Shown here: positions 1 through 10,315 of the stretch, piece after piece
Layout: every line of letters begins with the position of its first letter
Position numbering within the stretch: the stretch's first letter is position 1
Program-made: the position numbers and the translations under genes
Assembly: GCF_914767665.1 (NCBI RefSeq)
Contig: NC_059502.1
Span: 57,332,031 to 57,396,030, forward strand
From: Harmonia axyridis
Taxonomy: Eukaryota; Arthropoda; Insecta; Coleoptera; Coccinellidae
Length of the DNA: 64,000 nt
Direction of reading: 5' to 3'
The notes under the pieces: model-generated
Told to the model about the DNA's origin: nothing
Database searches by the model: none
The model's input: only the letters and a program-made list of their open reading frames with translations

Positions 1-115
1 AATGTGTTTGAAGTAAAGTTGGTGCAAACTATTTTCATTAAATCCTGGATATGATCATTGGTGGTTATTATATGTTGGTACAAACAATGTAAAATGTTTC
101 GAAGCCAATTTTAAT

Positions 116-392
116 CAGGCGTGGATCCAGGCCCCACTTTTGGGGGGGGAACTTTTAGATACTCAAAATACTGAAAATGTGGATCCCAGACACATTTTCG
201 GACGTCATTTTTTTTGCCGTTCATTAATATGGGTTTTCACAAAATGTATTGAAGGTGAAATTCTTGATGATCTTGTAATTATTCGAGCCTTAGTATGTCA
301 AATTCTAGGGGGGCCGGCAAAATTTAAGAGGTGCCCGGGCCATTTGGGGGGGGAACGTTCCCCAGTTCCCCCCCCCCGTGGATCCACGCCTG
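116..392. repeat. MITE-like element with CAGGCGTGGATCCA ends
   Basis: The block starts CAGGCGTGGATCCA and ends with its reverse complement TGGATCCACGCCTG. It contains G-runs near one end and C-runs near the other. Part of the interior (CCTTAGTATGTCA followed by a G-run) recurs near 54890, so it belongs to a dispersed family. No coding capacity is seen and no clear target duplication was found. Confidence 0.6.
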
Positions 393-963
393 AATTTTTA
401 TTAGTCCTCAATATTTATTACAACACACAAATTTTATCCGAAATTCTGCAGAAAGAAATTCCGAATTTTATGTTTCAAAACAGTGTTCTCATGGAAGTCA
501 ATCATTTTCAATTGTAGTGTAGCTCTTTTTCTCCCAAAAATATTTACAACTATTGTTACAATTATTGTTCTGTTCACAATAGGGCTGTAGGAAGTGAATA
601 TTCTTGATGCCAGTAAATTCTTTTTTCGGATTCTGATTCAAGATTACTGATGAAAGTCAAAATATTTAACACTGACACTGTCGATGCTAGTGACTTATGA
701 GACTGGATATGATATCTGGTGATAACCCTCATTCGTATAACAAGAAAAAATAGCACATTTGCATAAATATATGTCAATTTCAATCGGAAAACTACCGCTC
801 AATTGGTTGAGAGAGTGCAAATTGGTACCAGATGGTCTACATTACATGTAAGCATAAATTTTAAGGTAATGTTTAGCTGATCACGCACAATCTAGAAAAA
901 AGGACTGGTAGTGGCGCTCGCTGTCAATTCGAATATTTATTTTACCACTAGACATTTTCAGTA
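393..963. other. No gene recognised
   Basis: AT-rich sequence with only short open frames that resemble nothing known. It probably lies inside or upstream of an intron of the KLHL10-like gene. Confidence 0.4.
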
Positions 964-1115
964 TTAAGAGGGATTAACACCACGTGGTTTTTCGCGTATC
1001 AATTAAACTTTGTTACCCATTCATTTCCCCTCAGGCGCAATTGTGATGACCAAACTTTGTACGGTGTTATACATTCACTTCATCTTCTCTCTCTTTTTTC
1101 GAAGAAAAGTAGAGG
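964..1115. repeat. One end of a TTAA-flanked repeat
   Basis: The sequence begins TTAA-GAGGGATTAACACCACGTGG. With its following motif (GATGACCAAACTTTGTACGGTGT) it matches the left half of the complete element at 55389-55796. No matching right end was seen nearby, so this is a truncated copy. Confidence 0.45.
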
Positions 1116-1179
1116 GTAGCACGGTAAGTCTTAGGGAGCGTGTTTGAATGAGTGGGAAAAATAAAGGACGGTTTGGGTG

Positions 1180-1640
1180 TTAGCCTTTCAATTTTTCTAG
1201 AAGTAGGCTTTTTTCCTTTGAATTCTACATAGCATTCAGCAGCACTAGATCATCAATGTCTTCCCCGTAATGACTACTCTGTCATACTCCTCGCAAAATG
1301 ACACATCAGTCTGAACGATCAGAACATCAGCGTCTTCTAATGCCTATTTGGTTTGGATACTCTTGTTTTCCAGTTCACCCCTCAGCATCTAAAAGTCATC
1401 TTGTTTGTATCATTGGAAAGAAATTTTACCTACATAATGGTGCTGATTGAGGTTGTCTTTGGAAACACAAACTTAGTACAGGGCTTCAGCCAGGAACGCC
1501 GATAACGTTCTAATACCTTGGTACCATCAAAAACCACTATGGTATTACTCCCAAAGTGCTTTTTGATGTAGTTTTGTCAGACTACCTGGAATATGGCTTC
1601 GTTTGACTTGTTCCAAACCACCATGCCATTTTAAGAAAAT
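1180..1640 (-). pseudogene. Decayed transposon-type coding fragment
   Basis: Reading the minus strand and allowing frame changes gives short blocks such as VVFDGTK, then KFLSNDTNK, then DADVLIVQTDVSF and VVITGEDIDDLVLL. These resemble a PIN-like protein that I recall as widely repeated in insect genomes; that recollection cannot be checked here. Stop codons and frameshifts are frequent, so it is not a functional gene. Confidence 0.35.
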
Positions 1641-2650
1641 TCTTCTAATTTTGATCGGCTGTATCTCAGTTGTTATAACGTTAGGAAAAAGTTAATGAAC
1701 ATTAAATTTAATTTTTTACAACTAGAAATCAACGTTTTGATCGAAAACTGCTTAGTTTAAAGATTTTGACCTATAGAAACCTATAGAAGTTTCATTAAGT
1801 TCGACATTTTCCAAACAGGCCACACATTTTGGCTCTTTTTACTGGACTATTAGTTTAGATTTTAGTTTAAGATTTCGTGCTATCTGTATATTAATAATGT
1901 TACTTCGCTTGAGCACCAGCGACGTGCTACTTACTTTGTTTTGATATCTCACTGATTTCAGCTAATTCTACACCTAGCATTCGATTATTTATTCCATTTG
2001 GATAGATAAAATAAGGTTAAATTTAGTGAAATATTTTTTCAATAGCTAGCCGTTGTCTTATATTCATCTTATTGGAGCCAAACTTAAATATTTACCTTTA
2101 GACCTGATGGTGCTACAATATTTTGAGATCTTTGGACTAAGGGTGCAGTCCTGGCATTACAAACGTTCCAAATAATTTTTTGTAAACTTTAATCAACAAC
2201 CAAATCGAGTCGATTTTACTGTAGAAGTAGGAGTGTAAAATTCAATTTTCGAGCTAGTTATATCTGGTTCACAAAAATGTTCACGCTAGGCGAATTTCTT
2301 GTCTGCAGTTCCCACTAATAGCCAATTCTATATAAAGATTGGGTTTGTTCCGTTCTTGAACTACGCTGAATATACGATTCATCAAGATTTTCTTCCAGAT
2401 CTGTATACTTTGGAACAAAATTAGTAAAGAGCGGATAGTAGAAGTAATATAGATAGTCTTTCCAGAGTCACTTGACCAGCACGGAAATAAATCAGATATA
2501 CAAGGTTTGTCTGAGTTTGAAGTAATTCTTCAGGTGAATGGCAATAAGTTTATCTCATTCAGTAATTTTCGATTCTCACCAATAATTTTTATAATACGAG
2601 TGATGAATAGCGTTTTGATACGTTGGTTAAATGACATTGATTAGATTATA
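1641..2650. other. No gene recognised
   Basis: AT-rich DNA. I saw no convincing exon or known repeat boundary here. Confidence 0.4.
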
Positions 2651-3134
2651 TCATAGTATAAGGAAAGGGATAGTAAGCCAGTGTAGTGCTTTTTCGATTT
2701 TGTTGATGTTGAGCGCCATCTAGTTGTACTCACGTTTTACTCGAATTTTACTATCAAAAATTGGCCCATAAAGTGGAGCCCTCTGAAAAAATCGGTGTTA
2801 TTTTGAAGAACTAAAATATTTGAAATAGAGTGGTCAGAAGATTTCTATATTTTGATATTTTTTCTGCTCTGTAATAAGCATTTACGCCAGTGGCGTGTAT
2901 TTTTGATAACTTAAAATAACATAAAAATTATTGGCAATGTCATGCGACCCCTTTTCAACCACGCCACTGAATGAATTATCGTATTATTTCTGCGCCATCT
3001 ATAGCTCATGATTCAGTGCCATCTATTATCGAGTTACTTCTCCAAATCCAAATCCATCTACAGTAGCGACCCCTGGTGACTATTTCCTTGCCGTCAAACG
3101 GCGGTTGGCTTACTATCCTTTCCTTATACTATGA
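2651..3134. repeat. MITE-like element with about 33-bp inverted ends
   Basis: The left end TCATAGTATAAGGAAAGG followed by GATAGTAAGCCA reappears in reverse complement at the right end (GGCTTACTATCC then TTTCCTTATACTATGA). One base in a G-run differs. The interior, about 420 bp, is non-coding. It lies just upstream of the last KLHL10-like exon, probably in the intron. Confidence 0.65.
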
Positions 3135-3219
3135 TTAGACTATACTTGCTTATCCATCTAGCTCACGCATACATCGAAGTAATTCAATTGATAACCATCT
3201 GTAGATCTCTTGCTGTCAG

Positions 3220-3416
3220 GTTCAACAACGATAAATTACGTTGAGTATTATGATCCGGAGAGCAACGAGTGGCTGGACGCCTCTTCCATGAACCTGAACC
3301 GTTCCGCGCTGAGCGTTTGCGTGGTCAGCGGTCTGCCCAATTCCCGGGAATACTCCTTTCTGGGACGGCTGAGTAACGGAGACACAGAAAAGGACACCGA
3401 ATTGCAAGATAGATGA
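3220..3416 (+). CDS. KLHL10-like Kelch protein, last exon (partial)
   Basis: This is a terminal exon. A splice acceptor (CTGTCAG) precedes it, it opens in phase 1, and it ends in TGA. It encodes the final Kelch blade, beginning STTINYVEYYDPESNEW, followed by a conserved tail containing NRSALSVCVVSGLPN. That tail is close to what I know of KLHL10, where the last blade is followed by RSALSCCVVPGL. KLHL10 proteins are BTB-Kelch substrate adaptors for Cullin-3 E3 ligase, and the Drosophila homolog acts in spermatid differentiation. The Kelch propeller reads NYVEYYDPESNEW with the usual Tyr and Trp. The BTB and BACK parts and the other blades are not visible in this window and must lie upstream. 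After the blade the tail is short and polar. Confidence 0.75.
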
Positions 3417-3548
3417 AGAGAGCCAGATATGTGGACGATGCCGGCCAAAGTCTAGGCCGGCTGCCGTCTTTAGCATTTTAATCGTTTTAACTTGTGCCCT
3501 TCTGGTCTACGTCTTTTATCTATACATACCTACTGTGTACTATTTTTT

Positions 3549-3554
3549 AATAAA
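3549..3554 (+). terminator. AATAAA polyadenylation signal of the KLHL10-like gene
   Basis: A canonical AATAAA lies about 130 bp after the stop codon, before the long-TIR transposon that starts at 3616. Confidence 0.5.
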
Positions 3555-3615
3555 TGGATTGTCGGTTTTCGACAACTGGAACCTTAATTTTCTCTTATTA
3601 TCACGATCGAATATA

Positions 3616-5122
3616 CAGGTTGGTTCCAGAGGAGACCGTCAGATTTTAGGAGAAGTTTACACTAGTCAAGGCAGTTTCGAAGCAATGTTTGGTTTATGGT
3701 TGGATGCCTGTATTTAGGGTCTACAGGGTGATTTGTCCGATTCGACCGATTTTTCTTTCATTCAACTTTGGTATGTCTTGATCAATATTGATGAAATTTT
3801 CAGTGTAGAAGAAAAGGATTGTCTATTTTCAATAATTCCAATACTCTCCCAAAAATATAGGGTGAGAATTATGACGAGTTCAGATTAAATTTGCAGGTTG
3901 AAAAAACACCCTGTACATTCCGTTTTCAAAAATTCGCTACCTACTTCAGATTCTACCATAAGTTTACATTACTGGAGCGTTTTTATTTTTTTTGGCACAC
4001 GTCCAGTTTTCCTAGAAAAAATTGTAAAGATGAACAATATCGTTAGTTCGCTCCAAGGCAGTGAGAATATTCTGAACTAGATTGTAAAACTGTAGGTATC
4101 GTACAATGATACAAAGCCCTTCCGAATGTATGAAAAATAGTTTTTATCAAATCAAAAATTTGCCATGAAACTTAAATCTCAATTTAAATCAAGTTCTTTA
4201 AAATCCATGGTTACCATCAAAATGAAATAAAATGAGAATATTAAATAAATAATAAGTGTATTTCAGCATGACACAAGTATTTGCTCATGCGGAATATGCA
4301 GATATGATTCTTGTTTGTAGTTTTTATAACGGAAATGGACATGAAGCCAAAATGGAATACCAAAGACGATTTCCCAACCGACGTCAACCAAATAAAGTTA
4401 CTTTTGGAAAGTCTAAAGAACATGGGCAATATCCTGGTTCCTGGTAAGGCAGAGCACCTTGATAGGCCTACTCAAAAAAAATTTAAAATTTCCAATCAAA
4501 TTGTTGAACGGGTGGAGGAGAAACCGTCTATTAGTACTCGTCAAATTAGTACATCAAAATATGAGTGATAAAAATTGAATTTCGAATTTAGAAAAACTAC
4601 TTCAGAACTCAGGAAGAGCTTTGTATCGTTGGACGATACAGCTTTACTATCTAGTTCAGAAAATTATCACTGCCTTGGAGGGAAATTACGATATCTATTG
4701 TTCATATTTGAAAATTTCTTCTAGGGAAACTGGACATGTGCCAAAAAAAAATAAAACGCTCCAGTAATGTAAACTCATGGTAGAATCCGAAGCAGGTGGC
4801 GAATTTTTGAAAACGGAAAGTATAGGGTCTTTTGTCAACCTGCAAATTTAATCTGAACTCATCATAATTCCCACCCTGTATTTTTGAGAAAGTATTGGAA
4901 TTATTGAAAGTAGACAATCCTATTGTTCTATACTGAAAATTTCATCAATATTGATCAAGCCATACCAAAATTATGAATGAAAGAAAAATCGGTCGAATCG
5001 AACAAATCATCCTGTAGACTCTAAATAAAGGCCCCCAACCATAAACCAAACATTGTTTCGAAACTGCCTTGACTAGTGTAAACTTCTCCTAAAATCTGAC
5101 GGTCCCCTCCGGAATCACCCTG
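3616..5122. mobile_element. Long-TIR DNA transposon with about 500-bp inverted arms
   Basis: The arms 3616-4130 and about 4605-5122 are imperfect reverse complements over most of their length, with shared blocks such as GACCGTCAGATTTTAGGAGA and ATCAATATTGAT. The ends are CAGG and CCTG flanked by TA, which fits a Tc1/mariner-type TA target duplication. The central 475 bp hold only the N-terminal DNA-binding portion of a transposase (next entry). It is non-autonomous. Confidence 0.75.
4266..4568 (+). pseudogene. Transposase N-terminal HTH fragment, frameshifted
   Basis: The peptide HAEYADMILVCSFYNGNG, then YQRRFPNRRQPNKVTF, has the layout of the helix-turn-helix region (DUF4817-like) at the start of some insect mariner-type transposases. 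A +1 change of frame near 4400 is needed to continue into VEEKPSISTRQIST, which matches the next HTH segment. No catalytic DDE domain follows; the frame closes at 4568. It lies between the two long inverted arms. Confidence 0.5.
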
Positions 5123-5149
5123 TATACGGTGTAGTATTATTGTTATTAT

Positions 5150-5830
5150 TATTATTTGAAATGAGGTCGTTGTGACTCGGTAAGTCTTCCGGGAACTGCG
5201 ACCCTAGAGATCTTGTTCTCTACCCTACTCATTGATGGAAACCCGAGGAGGTCGTCAATGGCGTTGATAAAACTGACAACCTCCTTAGGGACCTTGGCCG
5301 TTACCTCTCTGGCTTCCTCATATGAATGATTCTTAAGCCAGCCAGCTCTGGACATCTGCATACCAAGCTGTTTCTGCTTCTTATCAACAGAGCCTGCAAA
5401 TCTCATCTGCTGACTTTCCCATACGGTACAAATGATGTTTGTACCGACAGTACCCCGTCAGCAGTCCCACCCTCACCCGAAGCTCGGCTCGTGAAAGCTT
5501 CAAGAGCTTTTTGGCGTAGGTAGGTGAAATCGTCACGAATTTCTTGGCCTGAGTAAGTCCAGGAGTGTTAGTCCAGTGGGTTATACTGTAATTCAACTCC
5601 CATTGTTGGACTGCAGCCTTATATTGGTCTTTTCCTAGCCCACAGAAAGGCTCAGGTCCAGCAGTTGTTAACCTTGATGCACTTTTTGCGAGATCATCAG
5701 CTTTTTCATTTCCTTCGACATCACAAGGTCCTGGTACCCATAGTAGAGTCACTTTATTGCCTCTGGCCAGTTGCCTTATGGTGTTACTGCACTTCCAGGT
5801 TAACAGAGTCCCCTGGAAGTACGATTCCAG
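5150..5830 (-). pseudogene. Non-LTR retrotransposon, RNase H and C-terminal end of pol
   Basis: The minus strand encodes CSNTIRQLARGNKVTLLWVPG and then EGNEKADDLA, the C-terminal half of an RNase H domain. It continues toward a cysteine motif (EICRLC), where a stop codon and frameshift intervene. The other frame resumes with PKEVVSFINAIDDLL, typical of the end of such pol proteins. The usual G-H of the WVPGH motif is G-P here, so the catalytic site is damaged. The copy is truncated near 5830 and ends at the 3' side in an (AAT)n-type tract around 5130-5152. Confidence 0.7.
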
Positions 5831-5844
5831 AGATCACAGGTGTA

Positions 5845-6175
5845 GTAATTATACGGAAAAAACATTAATCCGAGCAATCAATCCAATTGGAAATGAAAAC
5901 ATTTCAATACAGACAGCTTCCGAAGTGTACAACATTCCCAGAAGAAAACTCTTTGGAATAAAATTAACAAAAGATATATGGACGAACCCGGAGGCATTAG
6001 TGCACTAACATATACCGCCAGCACTTCATTGAATTGCCAAAAAAAGGAATGTTTGAGGCATTGGCAAACTCGCACCGATTTGCGAGTCACTTTGCCAAAT
6101 TTACAAATTAAAAAAAAAAAAGTGTGCACCTTTTCATCTGATTCTTACCACAGCAGTCGACAACTAAAATGTTCA
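5845..6175 (+). pseudogene. Possible pogo/Tigger-type psq HTH fragment
   Basis: The frame to 6008 contains YTEKTLIRAINPIGNENISI followed by QTASEVYNIPRRKLF. This is the pattern of a Pipsqueak-type HTH used by pogo-family transposases: a T-E-x-x-L helix, then A-x-x-Y-x-I-P-R. No CENPB-type or DDE domain follows, and the remaining frames are short. It is a weak but recognisable fossil. Confidence 0.4.
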
Positions 6176-6424
6176 AATTAAACATACTTTGCACAGGACT
6201 CATTTCACAAAAAATCGAGAAAGTTACACCAAGAAAACTATAAAAAGTGGTGCAAAGTCAAACCGCTCTACGGTACATTAATATGAAGTTTCCAAACACT
6301 GAAAGGTAAAAAGGATATAGATCCACTTTATAATATTTATTTTTTATTATGTTTATAGATCAGTTTGCAATCGCTTGTTTAACAGAAAAAATTGCAAATT
6401 ATGTACATTAATATGATGTTCCAC

Positions 6425-6430
6425 TTTATT
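6425..6430 (-). terminator. AATAAA signal for the first TIL-like gene
   Basis: AATAAA on the minus strand lies about 20 bp beyond the stop codon at 6450. Confidence 0.5.
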
Positions 6431-6449
6431 TCTAATCCTGCCATCACGG

Positions 6450-6764
6450 TCATTTGCTGACACATACTCCTCTATCATCTCTACAGAAATTTGGTTTGCA
6501 ATAACACGCATCATTACATTTAATGTTCACAATTGGAGATATTGCGTTGTTTCCACATGTATCTTGAGCCGAAGATCCACACATATACATTTCGTTAGGA
6601 CGATTACAATCAATACCTATAAAAAAAATTGATCCAACTAAATTCAGTTCATGAAAAAAGAAGATAATAAATAATTTTCTATAAACTCTGTTCAGGAACT
6701 CACGTGCGAGTAACACGAAATATCCTTCAAACAGAACTAATAGCACAAAAAATTTGAGTAACAT
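6450..6764 (-). CDS. Secreted cysteine-rich TIL-like peptide (75 aa, two exons)
   Basis: Exons are 6704-6764 and 6450-6616, joined by an 87-bp phase-1 GT-AG intron. Exon 1 encodes a hydrophobic signal peptide beginning MLLKFFVLLVLFEGY. Exon 2 encodes a short mature peptide with eight cysteines, starting DCNRPNEMYMC and ending in CYCKPNFC and GVC. Intron position and phase are the same as in the two classical TIL genes at 29583 and 32916. TIL domains usually have ten cysteines and inhibit serine proteases. Here the third, fifth and tenth positions are lost and an extra Cys appears after PNF, so the fold and the reactive loop have changed. It is likely secreted. Inhibitory activity is uncertain; an antimicrobial or other role is possible. 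Confidence 0.75.
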   Translation of the reverse strand: MLLKFFVLLVLFEGYFVLLAREFLNRVYRKLFIIFFFHELNLVGSIFFIGIDCNRPNEMYMCGSSAQDTCGNNAISPIVNIKCNDACYCKPNFCRDDRGVCVSK

Positions 6765-6828
6765 TGAGTAATCGATAAAATACAGGTAATATCATTTACG
6801 TTCAAACTTTCAAGATAAACTCAGTTCA

Positions 6829-6839
6829 CTTTATATATA
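6829..6839 (-). promoter_or_regulatory. TATA box of the first TIL-like gene
   Basis: The minus strand reads TATATATAAAG about 65-75 bp before the start codon. The two paralogs also have TATA-like motifs (TATATAA at 29951-29958 and GATATAAAA near 33276-33284) at similar distances. Confidence 0.5.
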
Positions 6840-7380
6840 ATATTGACAAATTATAGCAATTATAACATTATACCTACATTTGCCTATTGTCGATATGAAT
6901 AATTACTCTTTAGAATAAAGAGTGTTATCGTTACTTAGCTTGTTTATAATTTTTTACGCAATTCGTTGATAAATCCTGAAAATTATTTTCCATTCGCTCT
7001 TTTTCCAACTACATAGATGTTGATGTTTGGGATTGGCAATAGGAATAATACAGAATACGAAATATGAATGAGAAATGGAATTCAAGATGTCGTTAATTCG
7101 ATGAAATCAGATATACACATTACACGGTAAATTATATTATATATATTACATCCGTAACAAACAATGAAGAAAAAAGTTCTTCTGATGGTGATTATAGGTA
7201 GGTACTGTTATGGTTTTTTCAGGATCAAAATTAAAATAGGAAAAACATATTGTTAACTTCCGTACTCCAAAATTAAAAAATAAAACAAGATTCATACATA
7301 ATCTGTTTAAATAATAAGGTTAATGTTAATTTATTATCTCAAATTTAAAATTATACCTATTATTCAAATGCACAATCAAT
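6840..7380. other. No gene recognised
   Basis: AT-rich spacer upstream of the TIL-like gene. It contains a small 8-bp hairpin (ACTCTTTA/TAAAGAGT near 6905) but no coding signal. Confidence 0.4.
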
Positions 7381-7600
7381 AATGTCGTACGGTATTATTT
7401 TCTGGGGAAGCACTAACCTAAGATCAATCTTCGTTGTGCAAAAAAGAATATTGAGAAATATGTGTGGATTACCATATAGGGAATCTTGTAGAGGCATATT
7501 CAAGAAAAATAATATATTGACTATTTATGGTCTGTATATATGATGTATTTATGAGGTTTTTGCAATTTGTGAATATTTAGTTATGCCTCTTGTATCAGTT
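7381..7600 (+). pseudogene. LINE reverse-transcriptase C-terminal fossil
   Basis: The frame MSYGIIFWGSTNLRSIF, then VVQKRILRNMCGLPYRESCR, then NNILTIYGLYI matches the region after the RT palm in Jockey/CR1-like elements (YGIxxWG ... VQKRILR ... YRESCR). It breaks at stop codons near 7540. Confidence 0.6.
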
Positions 7601-8800
7601 TGTTCGATTCTTCAATATGCTTATATATAGAGGTTATTTTTCTATTTGGACCATTTTTGTAATTTTGGGAATAAAGTTCAACCAGATAGTGTATAAATTC
7701 ATGGTTTATTGAGACAAAAACAAAAAAGTGAAGGTGTTATTGCATCTTTCTATTATCTATAATATTTATCGGATTTTAAAATGAAATAAATAGTATTCAG
7801 TGAAAGAAAGTAGTTATTTGTTTTACTAGGAAGCAAAGTAGTAGATTGACTGCCTTGGCTGAATTCCGCGGCAGTCAATCTACTACTTTGCTCCACGTTT
7901 TTTTTTTCATCATCCACAAAAAGGTGGTCGGTAATTTGCAAATATTTACCAGATTTTAAATTAAAAGCTTAAAGTGCCAACAAGACAATATTTGATGCTT
8001 TTCTAGAAATATCTGGTGATTTGCTCGTTTTGAGCAATCAAAATTGTAAATTTATTGGCTCGGTAATAATATTTCAAAAGAAATTAATGCTCTAAGCGAG
8101 ATGGTGCAGAGCCCCTCAATGAATACTCAAATCATCATAAATTTGTTAAATAAGTTGATTGGCAAGTTTACAAAATATAATAATAATAATTTCACTATGC
8201 ACACAGTAATGAAGTTTTAGTAGACCCCAAAATCAAATATAAAGTAGAGTTTCATTTTAGAATCCTAGATGGAACAATAACATTACCAAAGTATTTATGT
8301 GATAAAATAAGATTTTTCAATGATGTATATACATAAAAACTCTGGAAACAACTATTAAATTCAAATCCTGTTGGCTAGAGAAGTAAAAACCAAAAAATAC
8401 TTTTTTTCAATGGATTGAATATGTATGTACAATCGCAATTACCACTAATTATGAGATGTGCTGATAATTTGAATCATTTCAAAAGACTGATAATAAGTGA
8501 TATAAAAGAAAAGAGTGCTGCAATTTTATTGTTAACTTTGCAGCTTATAAAATTTTTACTACTACATAAAAAAATCAACTTTATCTGCTCATCATTTTGG
8601 TATGAAAAATATGGACATAAAAATGAATATTCGTTGGAATTTACCTGATTCATTTGTTTCACGAATTTACACAAAAAAAAAAAATTAATACATATACTCA
8701 TGCTAATGCCCATACTCATATAAGAGTAAAAATTTACATTCAGATTTGCATCGTACGAAGGAATTGAGGCCTTGGATAATTTTAAGAATTTACGCTTTAT
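7601..8800. other. No host gene; AT-rich, possibly LINE-derived
   Basis: No convincing exon. It contains the strong hairpin listed next. Stretches around 8200-8330 could be decayed continuation of the LINE at 7381, but the frames are too broken to say. Confidence 0.35.
7833..7891. repeat. Perfect 22-bp inverted repeat (hairpin)
   Basis: The left arm GCAAAGTAGTAGATTGACTGCC (7833-7854) and its exact reverse complement (7870-7891) are separated by a 15-nt loop. Confidence 0.85.
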
Positions 8801-8805
8801 TTTCG

Positions 8806-9310
8806 AGATACAGGGTGTTTCTTGTAGTCTTTCTTTTTTGTGAAGCCTATACCAGTTTATCGAATCTTTATTAATCTTAGCAACAGATTGGGTAAATAAG
8901 CACCAAAACTTTTTAAATTATTTAATTTATTTCATCATTGCTTACTTACTAGATCTTTATAATAATTTGGATTTTCCTGAGGATAACCAGAGAGCTGTTT
9001 GAAATTTTTCATCGAAATCTGTAGTGGATACGACAAAACTACAAGAAACAAAAAAGTGTATTACTGGACCATCGTTTTTTTTTTACATTTTTCAAACTAC
9101 CAGTGGTGCCTCAAAAAGAATTTTGGAGGAAAGAAGCGGGCATCCTTTTTCCAGAAAAAATATCACCTTGTAGATTTGCATTCAAAATTAGCATATCACA
9201 TGATGAAAACTTCAAATTGGAATAGCTATGCCAAATTTGAGTTGAATATTCAGGGAAGGTAAGGTGCTGTGAGAAAAAAACTTGAAAAAGTCGAACTTTA
9301 AAACCCTGTT
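8806..9310 (+). repeat. Dispersed repeat, first copy (second at about 25196)
   Basis: The sequence from ACAGGGTGTTTCTTGTAGTC through CCAGTTTATCGAAT, ACAGATTGGGT and ACAAAACTACAAGAA recurs in the same order and orientation at 25196-25690. The second copy is followed by the C-terminal part of a DDE transposase, so both are probably parts of one decayed DNA transposon. Confidence 0.6.
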
Positions 9311-10315
9311 TCTCAAAAACAAAGCGTTTGCGGACAATGTTATGGGACTTTGTGTCTTACAATGATCCGAGGATCTGTTATTTTCGTTTGTTACTCCAAT
9401 ATAAGAACATCCTGTATTCTCAATTCAAAACTGATGTCTTGACAAAAAAAAATGCAATTTGTACGAAACACATTGAATTGTTCGATAGGAGTATCTCAGT
9501 TCAGTTCTCTGATAACTGCAGTATTGAAAAACAATGCGTAATGCAAAAATCACAGATGGAAAAACAAGGGACGACGCCGACAAAGCGGATAGATGAAAGA
9601 AAATAATAAACCTCGTACATAGATGTGCTCGTCTCGGTGCTCGTAGTGCAATAAGAGTGATACTCTTGAAAGTGATAATAAACTCATAAATGGTAAAAGG
9701 GTCCGATTTTTTACTGCCGTGTCGATTTCAAAGAAAAGTAAAATCATTATTGGTTCATTCCATGAAAAAATTTCGAATAAACGCACATAAATATGGACCT
9801 TGTTTTCATGAGATATATTTTCATATAAAGATGCATAAATACGAAAACAACATTTCAAATTTCAAATTAGTTTCTATAATTCTCAATTCATTTCAAATTT
9901 CAAATTAGTTTCTATAATTCTTAATTCATGGATCGTGTACTCGAGCTGGAAGAATGAACGCGGTAGGTATAGCAACCGATTTAGACAACGTAGGTATTTC
10001 AGAAGCTCAAGATGGCAGAAGATTTTTTTCAGGGTTGGTAATTTTTTTTTCCAGTAACGATTTCAAAGGTTTATCAATATAACGAAATGATATCCGCAAT
10101 GGTTAAAATCGAAATTTGTGAATCTAGGAAAATAATCATTTAATTTATCTAAAATCTGGAAGTATTTATTGAACAGAACTATTATCTACAAATGGAAAAG
10201 TATATATTATGATGAAAAATTGTATCTTAACCCCAACATAATCACAGCTGCACCGCGACGTGCCTTACTTCGTTACGCATACTCTGAAGTTTTGTTTTTC
10301 ATTCTGCGGATTTAT
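9311..10315. other. No gene recognised
   Basis: AT-rich DNA between the dispersed repeat and the last exon of the short J-domain gene. The only clear structure is the 38-bp tandem repeat at 9852. Confidence 0.4.
9852..9927. repeat. 38-bp tandem duplication
   Basis: Two adjacent copies of a 38-bp AT-rich unit beginning ATTTCAAATTTCAAATTAG, differing at one base. Confidence 0.8.
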
